In this document: positions 9,500 through 21,382 of the stretch, piece by piece
How positions within the stretch are numbered: position 1 is the first letter of the stretch
Layout: each line of letters begins with the position of its first letter
Assembly: GCA_021186555.1 (NCBI GenBank)
Contig: JAJKFL010000039.1
Location: forward strand, 16,410,733-16,474,732
Direction: 5' to 3'
Length of the DNA: 64,000 nt
Origin: Reticulitermes speratus
Taxonomy: Eukaryota > Arthropoda > Insecta > Blattodea > Rhinotermitidae
Notes under the pieces: model-generated
What the model was told of the DNA's origin: nothing
What the model saw: only the letters and a program-made list of their open reading frames with translations
The model's database searches: none
Translations under genes and position numbers: made by a program

Positions 9500-11620
9500 C
9501 TTTGTACATTTTAACTTCCTCTGTTGTTATTAATACTAAAAATATTGCCTTTGGAACTGCTGGGGTGGAAACATGTTTCTTCTTAATTATAGGCTCTTAG
9601 AATTGCGTGTTTACTTGGTTGTAATGGTTTGGTTACACCAAAGCTCTCAGAGCAAGCTCAGATTTGGTATTATTTATTATTGCCTGCATTGTTCTGTCGA
9701 GAAATAAAATGATACTCATTAACCTACTAGTCATTAAACATATTATAACACTGCACGTTTCATTTCGCACATATGAGCAGGTCAACTGAACACATATTTC
9801 TTGATAAACTGATATTCGCTCACCATGTTAGGCTATTCACCGCCATTTATAAAATCTGATACAACTGGCATGTTAGTAACATTTTTCCACGAGTGAGTTG
9901 ATTCTAGTTCACATCCTCGCACCACATTTATTTAAAATTTATCTTAATATTATCCTCTCTATAGTCTATGTCTCGGTCCTTTCAAGTGACTTCTTACTTG
10001 TAGCTGTTGCTGGTTTAACTGCAAATAATATTCAAATTTCCGCAGCGCAGCATTCTGCAGTGGGAGTTGTTTGTAAAGTGTGTCTTGCCACACGGCCTGG
10101 GCGAAGGAAACGCCAAGTCGGTAACGTGCTCCCTCCGACTTCGGAACTTGGAATTTCAAAACCTGCCCATTTGCTTCCTAACTTTGACTCCCCTCGAAGT
10201 AGGATAGGGCCTATGAAATTGAAATACAACGTTCTGAAGATGTCATAAAAGCGATAAGACTTCTGTAGGTCCCGTCTGATAACGCGTTTAGACAATCACT
10301 TAATTATTCTTTGACTTTCTGTTAAGAGTGGTGGTGAAACTGAAGTCCGTGATCCGTGGTATCGCTCCACACATCTAGCCTTAAATCCGAACTCAAATAT
10401 TCAGACTGCCATTCCGTTGAATTAAGGTATTTTATTTAGGTAACAGCGTGAACTGGGAAGCTTGTTTTGATTGGGACGCTGTTAGCACATTGCACGTTAC
10501 GTAGGATATACCTTGTTCAGGAGTAAGCCTACTGGCTCTTCTGTTCTGAATTACTTGGCGTTTCAGAATATTGGTGAAACAGGTGCGTCTCTGCAGCAGT
10601 TAATGCTAGCATTTCAGGATATTTGGCAAAGAAAACCACAGGCGATAAATGGAAAAATGCTAATACACTAATATGTCTTTAATCTTGTGTGGAAAGTGTT
10701 AATTAACAGATTATATATCAGTCCGTTCAATCAATTTAGTGAATATCTTAGACTCTCATATACTGTATTCGTAAAACATGTGTCACTTCGATTTATAAAA
10801 AATTAACATGTCGGTTGTGCGGAATTGTCAGTTTGGAAAAACACTACTGCTATACTCGTATAATATGCTCTTGTATTGATCAAGCATAAGCAAATCTTTA
10901 AATGTATCTTTTGACGCAAGCACACCACAATGAAGTTGTAATGAGATTGGTAAGAAAAGTTATCCATGTATTATGCGGTGTGTTTAAGTGCTTTTATAAA
11001 ATGTCGTTCCGCGTTACTCACTACGAACAAGGGGAAATTTTTATAAAATACAACCTTGTCAGTGTGGTAAGACGTTTGATTTCAGACAGATTGTTTTCTG
11101 GAATTTTAAAGTCCATCTCTTGTATTAGCAAACATCTGAATCAAATAGACAAACTTTAATGGTTTTTTTTGACAATGCACTTAAGTGTTAATTAGCTATC
11201 GATAATTTTAAATGATGAAGTAGAAATAAAGTGGAAACAAGATGTCATGGTTTTTGGATAGAATACTGTGATGAAAGAAAACAAATGCTGATTTCAGGAG
11301 CTGAAGAAATTCAGGAAAGCTTCAGTGCTTGAAGCTTATCTGTAGACTGAGAAGCAATCCCGTAACCCTTGGAATACAAATATTGTTTCTGACCACTCAA
11401 CCGTACCTTTTGGTAAACGAATAACATCTGATGGGTGTGGAACTGCAAACCGGTGGGATTAAAAGAAATTTTCTTAAAGGGACTCATGTACATAAAGATT
11501 GATTTCAGGTGGCTGAGGTTAAAATGACCTGCCCTCTTTGCGGTTCAAATGAATGGAAGATTATTTCGCCGAGTTATAGCAGCAAATTCTTTGACATCTG
11601 CGTGAAGCGTGTAGTGTAAA
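9500..11620. other. Unassigned stretch
   Basis: No recognised gene or repeat. The frames at 9898-10248 and 10902-11159 have no family motif. Confidence 0.4.
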
Positions 11621-11624
11621 GCAG

Positions 11625-11788
11625 GGGTTGACAAATTTGCCACAAATGTAGGGGCCACCTTCATATTCTAGGCGCCAGAAGGGTGACGTAAACTAGTTAC
11701 ATATTGATGGCCCATAACTCTGTACTGGCCCGTGTACCTACGGGTCAGGGCTTGCGGACCGATACACAATTTTTGTGTGTAGGCAAAC
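11625..11788 (+). mobile_element. Possible hAT-type element end
   Basis: The string 'caggggttgacaaa' followed by 'ggggccacc' resembles terminal inverted repeats of hAT-superfamily non-autonomous elements. The opposite end and the 8-bp duplication were not located, and a fold-back sits downstream at 11801. Confidence 0.3.
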
Positions 11789-11800
11789 AAGCTGTAATAA

Positions 11801-11995
11801 ACTTTGTATTTATATACCGTGCATTTTAATAATTATTATTTCATTCCAACAAATGCATTACACTATTTTAGTGTTTTCTTGTCCGTACATATGTTTCTGC
11901 ACACCTGAGGATGGCACAAGTAGTGCCGAAACATATGTAGGGACAAGAAAACACTAAAATAGTGTAATGCATTTGTTGGAATGAAATAATTAATT
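11801..11995. mobile_element. Short fold-back element with collapsed centre
   Basis: Flanked by an exact 12-bp duplication, aagctgtaataa (11789-11800 and 11996-12007). It starts with 'taccgtgcatttt' and has arms mirroring each other from the 'ttccaacaaatgcattacac' block inward. The centre is deleted: the left arm stops inside its hammerhead and joins the complete right-arm motif directly. Confidence 0.85.
11904..11943 (+). ncRNA. Hammerhead-ribozyme-like motif, stem I disrupted
   Basis: Core CUGAGGA plus U, stem II GGCAC/GUGCC, GAAA, stem III ACAUAUGU and GUA are intact. The 5' half of stem I has been replaced by the fused left arm, leaving a single C-G pair next to the core. A partial mirror motif remains at 11885-11900 on the minus strand. 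Confidence 0.65.
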
Positions 11996-12009
11996 AAGCT
12001 GTAATAATA

Positions 12010-12486
12010 ATACTGAAAATATTAGGCACCCCCGTACAAAATTCGGTCGCGCTGGGTGACCAGGCGCTCGACATTTGTGCGCACTTGTTATATTGTTCGT
12101 CCAGAGTACTTTTGCTTTGGATCGAGCTCGTGCTTTGATTCATGGGGACTGTTTCGCGAACTTGAGTCCAAACCGCGCAATAAACCGGAACGCTGGACTC
12201 AAGTGGATCGGCACGGAGGTGGTACTTCAAAGAAAGTACTGCCTAGGCGCAATGAAGTTTGGACAATAATTCAGTTGTTCGTTGGAGCGCGTGTTGCTTG
12301 AAACTCTGCCTGCACTATGAGCTGTATGGCTTGGCTGTGTTTTTGTTTCGACTAATTTGCACTTGCAGTGGAGTGGGCTGGTAATTAAGAGCTAAGTTTG
12401 ATTCTTATGTAGAAGGAGAGCCAAGCGTTACGGGACACCAGCAATCGAATAAAATTGATGTTGCAGTGGCAGAGTTGAAATTAAAC
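12010..12486. other. Unassigned stretch
   Basis: CpG-containing unique-looking sequence with short overlapping frames (12056-12301) and no recognised motif. Confidence 0.4.
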
Positions 12487-12498
12487 TTGCGATGAAGA

Positions 12499-12964
12499 TT
12501 ATATTGTATATACCGTGCATTTTAATAATTAATTAATTATTTTATTCCAACAAAAGCACTACACTACAGTAGGCCTACTACAGTACACAAGACACCACAG
12601 AACGGTCAACAACACAGCAAAAGACATAATCAAATATGATCGCTCAACTAATATACATAGCCAGCATTCGAACAAAATATTAATAGCTTTTAATATTTTA
12701 TATTACGACTATCTTCATTTATAATGTTTTAATTATTCATTTTAATAAAACACCAAAGAAGATAAGCTAACCACCATTAACAAGAAGATAAGTGACATTC
12801 AGTGATAGTGAATTATATGTTGTGAAAGTGAATTGGATGCATTGAAGATTGTGAACTCTCGACGACACCCCTGAGGATGGCACAAGTAATGCCGAAACAT
12901 GTGTAGGGACAATAAAACACTAAAACAGTGTAGTGCATTTGTTGGAATGAAATAATTAATTAAT
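12499..12964. mobile_element. Fold-back element, one hammerhead retained
   Basis: Flanked by an exact 12-bp duplication, ttgcgatgaaga (12487-12498 and 12965-12976). Starts with 'tataccgtgcatttt'. The terminal inverted repeats pair the 'ttccaacaaaagcactacac' block near 12545 with the 12920-12945 block. The left arm has lost its hammerhead and the right arm keeps one. Confidence 0.85.
12868..12908 (+). ncRNA. Hammerhead-ribozyme-like motif
   Basis: Stem I CCC/GGG, core CUGAGGA plus U, stem II GGCA/UGCC, GAAA, stem III ACAUGUGU (self-complementary with one G-U), GUA triplet. The change from AUAU to AUGU within stem III keeps pairing through a wobble. Confidence 0.7.
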
Positions 12965-12979
12965 TTGCGATGAAGAGTT

Positions 12980-14160
12980 CGAAACAAAATCAGGAATGGA
13001 AACAGATAAATGTCTGTAGCACTTGTATAGTGAGATGGTCGCCAACCGTACGTACAACGATCACAGATATCACGAAGAACCAAGCACACCAGAGTTTCTC
13101 AAGCCACTGGACGAACTGTCTGTGCAGAGCCGGAAGAAGGAGCCTCGCCTAACACGAGCACCATTCCGAGCCCAAGCACGAATAGTGTGGACGATAATTA
13201 AAGGACAGTCACGTTCCAGTCAATAATGCCACCAAGTGGAAGTTGCATAAAGTTTTAACAACGTGATATGTTTTTAAGTGATACAGATTTTTGGGTGTGG
13301 ATATTCGGTTCAAAATGTAGTTAACGGTATTCTGCAACCCGTACAAAGTCACCAGCATTAGTAGAGAGAGAGATAAAAATCCAGTCCCTGCCTTCCAGAA
13401 AATACACAGTATCTCGTTTACAGTGAGGAGTCGGTGCGGAGTGTGTGTGAAGAAAATGCATAGCACTTAACTTTGAAGTGTATGGTAGCTTACATAGACC
13501 CCTATAATTTCGGTAAATGTTCCGTGCTGAGGTTTTTTTTTTTCTTCAAAATCTGCCCCATTTTGCACATATCTGCAGGGTCCTGCTACATTAATCAGTA
13601 AAGTCGTAATGAAATATTTCTGCACGTAAACACTTGCAGTTTCTTTAACTTTACGGAACACACTGTGCTGCAGCGTCTAGCGAGCTGCCGACAATGTTCA
13701 GGGAAGTGATAAGACCTGCAAGAGGAAAATGATGCGCTCGGGACGGGAAATGAGGATTTTCTCTTTTGTTGAAATTTGATTTATATTCTCGTTATCTCTC
13801 TTCCCTTTTGCGTTTCTTATTGTCGTTTTCTGAGCAAAGTGTATTTTCTCTACAGTGTACGCAGTTCGAGTCCTTGATACAGGTGTAATGAGTGTGACTG
13901 GGTAATTGGCGTGTCCCTAGTTTGAATGTGCGGAGAAAGTTCTGCTTAAATTCTTGTGAAACCTTTCTTAACCAGTCTAAAAATATACATTATAACCTAA
14001 ACATCTTAACTTAGTTCCCACTAACTCTTTATCCCTTCAACGCATAATGGTAACTAGGCAAATGTATGTGTCATCTGATTTATTAGTAGCTCCCTACATT
14101 TTGCATGCAGAGTGTGTTATAATGTTTCATATAAAACTCAGAATAAAGAAGGATTATTTC
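12980..14160. other. Unassigned stretch
   Basis: No recognised gene. A polypyrimidine/AG site followed 27 nt later by a weak GT (13856-13882) was seen but is too short to call an exon. Confidence 0.4.
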
Positions 14161-14240
14161 TGTAAAGACATAAAAAGTTGGTTTTTCAAAACAATATTAA
14201 ATTGTTAGTCTAACTAACACAACTGTGTTCTTATTTGAAA

Positions 14241-14276
14241 GCTACTTGCTTCGGTCTCGATATCGACAATCATCAG
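14241..14276 (-). ncRNA. Degenerate hammerhead-like motif
   Basis: Minus strand: CUGAUGA plus U is intact, but the second core block reads GAAG where GAAA is expected, and stem II is weak. Probably inactive. Confidence 0.45.
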
Positions 14277-14333
14277 ATAATGATGTTTTGTATATCGCAT
14301 TTTTTACCTGTTTTTTAATGATTGTGTATTTTT

Positions 14334-14372
14334 AGCCTGATGATAGTCGATATCTAGACCGAAACATGTGGC
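14334..14372 (+). ncRNA. Degenerate hammerhead-like motif
   Basis: CUGAUGA plus U, a GAUAUC-containing stem II, GAAA and palindrome ACAUGU are present. The cleavage triplet would be GUG, which hammerheads do not normally cut. Confidence 0.5.
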
Positions 14373-14544
14373 GCTTAAATAAAAACACAGTTGTGGACTG
14401 ACTAATATTGTTTTAAATATTTTCTGAAGATACAACGGGATGAGTTCTATTAAGTAATTTGGTTTTTGTAATGGAGTTGCAGAGTGCTTTCCTTGAAATA
14501 GAAATTCATAATTTAAATATTTCTTATACGAAATTTGTGCTTCA

Positions 14545-15413
14545 AAATGTCGACGTATGTTAGTCACTGTATGTAGCGTACCACTTCAAAATGTCGAAGT
14601 AGTTGGTCACTGTATGTAGCGTACCACTTCAAAATGTCGAAGTATGTTGGTCACTGTATGTAGCGTACCACTTCAAATGTCGAAGTATGTTGGTCACTGT
14701 ATGTAGCGTACCACTTCAAAATGTCGAAGTATGTTGGTCACTGTATGTAGCGTACCACTTCAAAATGTCGAAGTATGTTGGTCACTGTATGTAGGTACCA
14801 CTTCAAAATGTCGAAGTATGTTGGTCACTGTATGTAGCGTACCACTTCAAAATGTCGAAGTATGTTGGTCACTGTATGTAGCGTACCACTTCAAATGTCG
14901 AAGTATGTTAGTCACTGTATGTAGCGTACCACTCAAATGTCGAAGTATGTTAGTCACTGTATGTAGCGTACCACTTCAAATGTCGAAGTATGTTGTCACT
15001 GTATGTAGCGTACCACTTCAAAATGTCGAAGTATGTTGGTCACTGTATGTAGCGTACCACTTCAAAATGTCGAAGTATGTTAGTCACTGTATGTAGCGTA
15101 CCACTTCAAAATGTCGAAGTATGTTGGTCACTGTATGTACGTACCACTTCAAAATGTCGAAGTATGTTGGTCACTGATGTAGCGTACCACTTCAAAATGT
15201 CGAAGTATGTGGGTCACTGTATGTAGCGTACACTTCAAATGTCGAAGTATGTTAGTCACTGTATGTAGCGTACACTTCAAAATGTCGAAGTATGTTAGTC
15301 ACTGTATGTAGCGTACCACTTCAAATGTCGAAGTATGTTGGTCACTGTATGTAGCGTACCACTTCAAATGTCGAAGTATGTGGTCACTGTATGTAGCGTA
15401 CCACTTCGGATCT
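14545..15413. repeat. 44-bp minisatellite, about 20 copies
   Basis: Direct tandem repeat of a 44-bp unit containing 'gtcactgtatgtagcgtacc', then 'acttcaaaatgtcgaagtat'. Copies are nearly identical and differ mainly by single-base losses (aaaat/aaat, ccact/cact, gtatgta/gatgta). Two open frames across it (14603-14794 and 14731-15096) are by-products of a motif lacking stop codons in some phases, since 44 is not a multiple of three and the frame cycles every three units. Confidence 0.97.
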
Positions 15414-15484
15414 TGATCTAATTAAAGCACTGTCCCGGTGTCGCCTGGACGGACTGAGGAAAACTATTAAAACCCTCAGTTAGT

Positions 15485-15578
15485 GTAGTCTGTATTCAGG
15501 TACAGATTTGAACCGGGCGTTTCGTGAATGCAAATCAGAAACACCGCTGGTTGAGCCAACTAGCTTGTTGGGCCAAAT
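15485..15578 (-). mobile_element. tRNA-like SINE head (family F)
   Basis: On the minus strand an A-box-like 'tggctcaaccagcgg' is followed by a B-box-like 'ggttcaaatc' at tRNA-like spacing. Similar heads occur near 45.8 and 61.3 kb. No body or terminal duplication could be defined. Confidence 0.45.
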
Positions 15579-15760
15579 ATATTTTATAAATCTTATACAT
15601 AAAATTCAGTAGGATTTCTGAGCCCTAATGTCAAGACACTGAATAAGATCAATGAATCTGTACACTAATTTAATATTCTCTGTTACTCTGTCTTCTGCTT
15701 TGTGTAACCAGAACTTTTGACTGTGGCGTGACTAAGTGATTGCATAATTCTTTGTTTTAG

Positions 15761-15832
15761 GTTTAGAGCCCCACTCTCAGAGTCGAGCAGACAAGAACTC
15801 AAACCACGGACACCTGTCCTCTTCCTTGTCGG
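15761..15832 (+). CDS. Candidate internal exon 1 of an unidentified gene
   Basis: A 72-nt segment bounded by a good acceptor (polypyrimidine 'aattctttgttttag') and a near-consensus donor (gtaagt). Length is divisible by three. Two phases are stop-free. With two bases completing the first codon it reads LEPHSQSRADKNSNH..., polar and Ser-rich, leaving one base that joins the next candidate exon (21383-21451) in phase as Gly. It is richer in G+C than its surroundings. No family is recognised; such low-complexity polar sequence suits a disordered linker encoded by a short, possibly alternative exon. Chance occurrence of one such pattern in 64 kb is quite possible. The matching phase of two raises the odds. 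Confidence 0.38.
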
Positions 15833-15839
15833 GTAAGTA

Positions 15840-16390
15840 ACTTGCTGCATGGACTTAAAGTCGAGTTGAAAGACATAAAAGTGATTCTCGGAAGTAAGTA
15901 AGTGTGTGTAGAGACGTTTACTGTGTGCAAGTGCTTCGCCCATGCTTTCGTACAATTATCTCTCTGTACTGAAGTTACGCACGGCATAAAAGTAAGATGC
16001 AATTGACGATTGCTCCAAGTCCTTCAGGCAGAAATCTGCTTCTGAACGCAATTTGGAGCATCAGTCAATACAAGCAAAGTTTTCGCTGTTTTCGCAATAT
16101 CTCTGTGTATTCCGTGTATAGTGACAATTGCTGCAATCGGTGAGCACGTGTTTCTATTTTCAAGAAGAAAACGGAAAGTGATGGATGTTATTTAAAACCT
16201 CCACAACTGACAGTTGGTGTCGTAATAATACGGCTATAATTTGTATGTTTTAAGTACCATAAACATTCTTCTTTTTTTGCATCCACTTACGCTGCACGAT
16301 GACGTATTTAATACAAATATCGGTTTATCTCCACAACAATACGTTATTTGTTAGATTATTTATGTAAAAATAATAATTATAACAATAACT
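15840..16390. other. Putative intron sequence, otherwise unassigned
   Basis: If the flanking candidate exons are real this is intron. A weak acceptor/donor pair bounds 16028-16139 with one open phase, but the acceptor is poor and the length is not a multiple of three. Confidence 0.35.
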
Positions 16391-16401
16391 AATTTCCTAG
16401 T

Positions 16402-16440
16402 AAGACGTGTTTCGATCTGTATAGGTCATCTTCAGGTTCT
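16402..16440 (-). ncRNA. Hammerhead-like motif, stem I weak
   Basis: Minus strand: core CUGAAGA (N7 is A), extra U, stem II GACC/GAUC (imperfect), GAAA, then ACACGUC giving a GUC triplet. Stem I pairing is poor. It is a single-armed remnant of a hammerhead-bearing element. Confidence 0.5.
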
Positions 16441-16449
16441 TGTAAAATA

Positions 16450-17183
16450 TGATGAAGTTTTTGCTTGCTTATTGTACTTACATGACACTGTTCATAATTA
16501 GGCTTGTGTACTGGATTATGTTGCCTGTTTGGTTAGTGTTTTCCTGGGTTTGTGTTTTAAATACATTACCACATATTTTCGTAGAAGACACTTTGGGCAA
16601 TGAAGTCGGATTTAATTTAAAAATTAACAACTTAATGTACTATAAAGAAATTGTTTCTCATCGAGTCACGCATTCTAGCCTGACTTCACTGTCTTAAAAG
16701 TACCAGGTGATGTGCAGGCCATAAACTGAACTACCGAGTAGTAGGTGGTAAGGTCCGCTAAATTGCTCAACTGAGCATCTTTCGTCTCTCATGTCAAAAT
16801 TTTTTCCCGAACATTTATTTTCAGATACTTCTGGCTTTTATGATATTAATTTAACCCATCAAATATAACACCAAATAAATAGGCGTACAATATACGTAGA
16901 TATATGAATTATACTAAGAACGGAAAATTATAAAGTAAACAGAAATATGTTATACATAGTAATTTACTAAAGCCCAGAAAAGCTTACGGAAGAATGCAAA
17001 TATTAAGAAAACACACCTTATTTCATTTAAATTTGAAATACAAACAGAGCATGCGCATGAAACCGACATTCAAGAACATGAATTCAACCTTTATAATCTC
17101 AGTATTAAAGCGTATGTCTGTTTATACTCTTTCAGTACTTGATTATTACGTTAGCGTCAAGGAGGGCACGTGTTCAATTTTCG
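16450..17183. other. Unassigned stretch
   Basis: The hydrophobic 82-codon frame at 16449-16697 has no recognised family and no supporting signals. Confidence 0.4.
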
Positions 17184-17194
17184 TACATATAACA

Positions 17195-17313
17195 TGGACC
17201 GGGTCTCTTTTCGTGGGTAAGCAGCCGAAGCGTGGCGTTAACCACCCACCCCCATCTAGCGCCGAGGTTAAAGAAAGAGTAGAGCTATACCTCTACTCCC
17301 CCTACTTTACCTT
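17195..17313 (+). mobile_element. SINE-C, 5'-truncated copy
   Basis: Ends in the SINE-C block 'tagcgccgaggttaaagaaa', then 'agagctatacctctactccc' and the ctttaccttt-type tail. Flanked by an exact 11-bp duplication, tacatataaca (17184-17194 and 17314-17324). It lacks the 'gggccttcatggcctgttct' segment of the 33.6 kb copy, an internal deletion. Confidence 0.88.
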
Positions 17314-17324
17314 TACATATAACA

Positions 17325-20300
17325 AAGATAATGAATGTTTTGTACTTATTAATAGTCTAATACAATAATAGTCCTAATGAAAATAATTACCTAATAGACC
17401 TCTTGTTTATATTTGTAGACAAAAAATTAATGGAAGTAATTTACTCTTCACAAATGCGCTTAATTCTCCACACAGTAAGGCTGACTTCTGGGACTGATAA
17501 TCGCGGCCATTAGCTGTCAAACAAACACGTTATATACAAAACAAAGTCCAATGAGCGCACACATTCCCCTCTCAGAAATGTGTCGTCCATATCTCTGTGC
17601 TCCTCCTCCACTGAGATGCTGGTGGAGTGGGAACACATCACAGTGTGTGATGGATTCCAATATGGCCGCACAATAGTTAATGTGTGAATGTCTTGTGGAG
17701 GCGGGATGTTGGTATCGCGGCAGCCAGTGTATGATAAGTCCTAACGAGCGGCTCCCTGTCTCCACGTGGATAAGGACCCCCTCCCCATTCTGCCGTTGCT
17801 ATGGAAACGTTAACTCTGCTAGCAAGGTCCAGATCTTCACTTTGTGCAGCAAACATACACGACAAGCGACCGATAATGCTCCGAACTTCATTAAACAAAC
17901 GTTAGGTCGGTCGGTCGGGAGGCACGAAACCGACTGCTGTGGCTTCCCTTAGTCCTTGAGCAGGCTTGCCTTGAAACAGGCTACGACCGCTTTCATCCAG
18001 TCGTCGTACCTTTAATATCTGTTGAACTCTTTCCTCTCGGGGCCACATTGTTATCGTAATTTCTGTTTGTATCCATTGTCAGTCAAATACTCCTACAATC
18101 TTTTGTTATCAACGCCAGCGGTCTTTCTGACTGACGGACCAGTACTACGCTGTCCCACACTGTACTGTGCAAGCAGCAGACGTAGGCTGCGTGCCTTATT
18201 AATACAATAGTTTAAAACATGTTTGTTTATAATGTAGAAATGAAGTCTTTATGTGCTACTATAATCGAAAGAAAAAGTTCTCTAAGTCAGAAACATTCGC
18301 AATTAAAAACTATGAACCATGACCTACGAAATAATTTAATTTCCGAGTGCAGTGGCCGATCCCAAAACTCCTGGTCTCAAGCTCCTCGCCATTTTGTTGC
18401 TAATATTTTTAAACGCTGCGAAATGGGGTAGGAAAATGTCAACGCAAGGTTTTAATCTCCAAAGACAAACTAACAGCCACTACTAGTAACTGACACGAAC
18501 AAGGGTAGACCGTAGACTCAATTTTTTCCGGCAGTAGTAAAACAAGTTAGGTATAATTCTGTGTAACTCTTGGCTCTGCTCTACTATACTACTGCTACTA
18601 CCAACCAGCTAACTGTCCCAGACACTAAATGAAAAATGTCTAGGTTCCGCGATGCAGCTCGCAACAACTTACATGTGTTTAATACAAAATCACTCACGCA
18701 CTCTTGAACCGTTCAGAGCCACGGTAGCACTTCACATCCTTTTCTACCAGCCGAAGCTGACGACCTCTGAAGCTTCTAAGCCATTACAACCCCGCTTGAC
18801 ATCTCATAAATCCGGCCTCTAAAATAAATCGGATTTAGCCTTCTCCGAGAGTGGAATTCCTCAATGCACAGTCGGACAATTGGCCGGACGGACGGATTAT
18901 TGTGTCCGTGACCAGCGTGTCCAGCTCCATTCAGAGGTCCACCCAGTTCCTTATTCAAAAGTAACAGGGCTCTTGCCCGGGGATGATGTGGTCGAGGTAT
19001 AAGGTTAACCACTCATATCTATTTAGTGGAGACATCTAGTATTAGTTAGCATTTACCTTTACGCTTTTCGATGCTTAGAGGCAGGGACAATTTATCATTT
19101 TACATTAAATATTGCAGCAAGACTGAAAGACGCGCACGATTTTGACACGTAATCGTGAAGAACGAAGCCTGATAAAGTTAAAATATTCTAGGATATAACG
19201 CCGTTTAGTTTGATAGATAGGTTCCAACGTTTCGGAGGAACCTGCTGTCTCCATTTTGAGGATGGAAGATCGTTCAACGCTGTGGGAAGCTTATATCAGC
19301 CACATTGTTGGGTTATTTTAAGTGACGAAGAGTGAATCAGGATAGTAGATGAAGTGGTTACTTTTGTTAAGACATGAATATTGTAGCCTCATCAGCTGCA
19401 GCGATATTAATTGTAAAGTGGCCCTGCCGGTTTTCACATTAGCCTAGAGGAATAGCTAGAAACCTGAGTGAAGGGCATTGTGAATCTTCTGCAAAACATG
19501 CGAATGCTTTTGAAATTTTGCCGGTAGGGTGAAAATGGAACTTTAGAAAGTTAAAATCACTTTTTATTGCCTTTAGTCTAATTGCTGTATTCGTAAAGTT
19601 ATTTTAAAAAAGGTAAAATGGCCGAGTGGAGTTTGCAAATAAACTTAACTTTCAACATTCACGAATATTATGAAATTTAAACATAACGGTATTCGATATA
19701 AATACTCACCGGCATATTATTTAGTAACGCAAGCAAATACATGGAACAAAACGTGACCTCAGGCGTCAGGTGCCCACTCGATGCAGACACACAAGCCAGC
19801 CATAAATATCCTGCATTGTACGTCCTTGATTTAATGTGTCTATACATATACAGTTTTCATTGTGCAGTAATGCCATTTATTTTTGCATGTTTTTGAAATA
19901 AAGCTGTATATTGGGGGTAATTTATAATTGTTTCGTATACTGAGTGGATATGTGTCTTTTATGTACGGTTTCATTTTTTTTTTTATTATTTTTCTGCCCC
20001 CTAAATTCGGGACGTGCCAACTAGATGTAATCAAACAGAAAGTCGACTATGAGTGAGAGGCAGTAGAGGAAAAAAAGAGAAGAGAAGTGAACAGCTATTA
20101 TTGCAGGGATCCAAGTTGTAAATTCATTCTCATTGTCACAGGGGTGGTTATATATCGGCATATAATTCGTACAGAGGAAACCCTGTCACCCGCTGCTCCC
20201 GTCATGCTGCTTGGTACACATGACTGCCGAGATAAAAACAAATAGCTTGGTGATTTGGCCTGCCGTTGTACTATATGAGTGCTGTTGTTACAGGTTAATC

Positions 20301-20400
20301 ACTGTGTCCACTGATAAATTCCTGGGAACCTTAAATTCTGTAGGCCTGTACAGGCCAAGTGTTATGCCAAAACCTTGTTAATTATTTATGGACGTTGTCT
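17325..20400. other. Unassigned stretch
   Basis: No gene recognised. A CpG-containing patch lies at about 18780-18990. A decayed 'ccaacgtttcggagga' block at 19218-19265 (minus strand) resembles the degenerate hammerhead family of 62.6 kb. Confidence 0.4.
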
Positions 20401-20439
20401 GTACTTGTGCCCAATACGTTGATGTAAAGAATGCTTTGG

Positions 20440-20775
20440 AGCAAAGCCCTTCTTGAAAAGCTCAGAATCGTCCCGCTAGCAAATGTTCCCGCAGTTCATG
20501 CAACTCCGCTAATTTAAGTGCCGCATTGCCACACAGCCACCAGTGGACTGTATCCCGATCCACTTGAATGGAGTTGACGTTTGTACAGTGCATTTCCTTA
20601 CGCTCTATTCTGTATTATTTTCCCATCCACAACCATGTCTCAAACTGTTCTATTTCTGTCGGGGTTTCCGAGTAAAATTTTGTAAATATTTCTAATGTCT
20701 TCCATGTGTGAAACATAACCAACCCTACTTATCCTCCTAGATGTCATCACCCTAATGTGATACAAAACAACTGTT
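20440..20775 (-). pseudogene. LINE family beta, C-terminal remnant and 3' UTR
   Basis: The minus strand of 20640-20775 reads 'VGYVSHMEDIRNIYKILLGN', matching in layout the cockroach-type non-LTR tail (a GHVARM-like block followed by a VLVGKPEG-like block). The segment 20440-20640 shares 3' UTR blocks (the 'gcccttcttgaaaagct' and 'ccagtgga' areas) with the copy at 36.15-36.62 kb. No polymerase core survives. Confidence 0.65.
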
Positions 20776-20779
20776 ACCA

Positions 20780-21380
20780 AAACCTGAAATTTGTAATTAA
20801 TTGCAAGTGATAATTTTCTTGCCTTTTAGCTCTCGAAATTCTGTGGAAACAGAAAGCCACGCCAATTGTTCACTTGCCATATTAAATGGACCATGTATTG
20901 TCCATAACACTAAATTTTTATTTGTGCGTTTAAATGTTTAAATAGAATTTTTACCTTCTAAAACTATCTTTCACCTTCATTTCACAGTGATAAACCCGAA
21001 TTCTTTAAAAATATATGCTGTGCTTCGAAATTCTTCCAATTTACAATGTTAAATATTATTCGTAAATTTGAACATCTTATTTAAAACAAATCGTCAACAG
21101 ATATTTACATGCACAATATAAAGCCTAATTGTCAAAATATATGTGGTGAAGAAAGATCTTCGAGTTTGGTAAGTAGGTCTCGGCGTATGTTTTCAAGAAA
21201 ACCAGCTGCAAATAATGTGCTTTTCCTAATTCCTGGCTCCCACTAAGTTGTTAAGCGTTCCGCATATCAATCATGACACAATAAGAAACGCCAAAGTCTC
21301 TTCAAAGAGAATATTCAGCTCCTACTGAAAACACACAAGAGCTTTGTAACGCGTTTCTTTAATCTCTGCTTTTGTGTTTC
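20780..21380. other. Putative intron sequence, otherwise unassigned
   Basis: AT-rich, with no repeat family recognised. Confidence 0.35.
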
Positions 21381-21382
21381 AG

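Larger units (their letters stand above)
14188..14414. mobile_element. Diverged fold-back with two degenerate hammerheads
   Basis: The left arm 14188-14277 and right arm 14335-14414 are inverted copies: 'aaacaatatt' pairs with 'aatattgttt', and the ttctta/taaata and cgatatcga-type blocks pair in order. Terminal duplications are unclear. The hammerhead cores have point changes, suggesting an older insertion. Confidence 0.7.

Noticed and set aside
13856-13882. 27-nt acceptor-to-donor segment
   Set aside because: Good acceptor and divisible by three, but very short and with a weak donor (gtgtaa). Expected by chance.
14603-15096. Open reading frames with repeated LVTVCSVPL-type peptides
   Set aside because: By-product of the 44-bp tandem repeat. 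The frame rotates because 44 is not a multiple of three, and no start context or splice signal supports coding.
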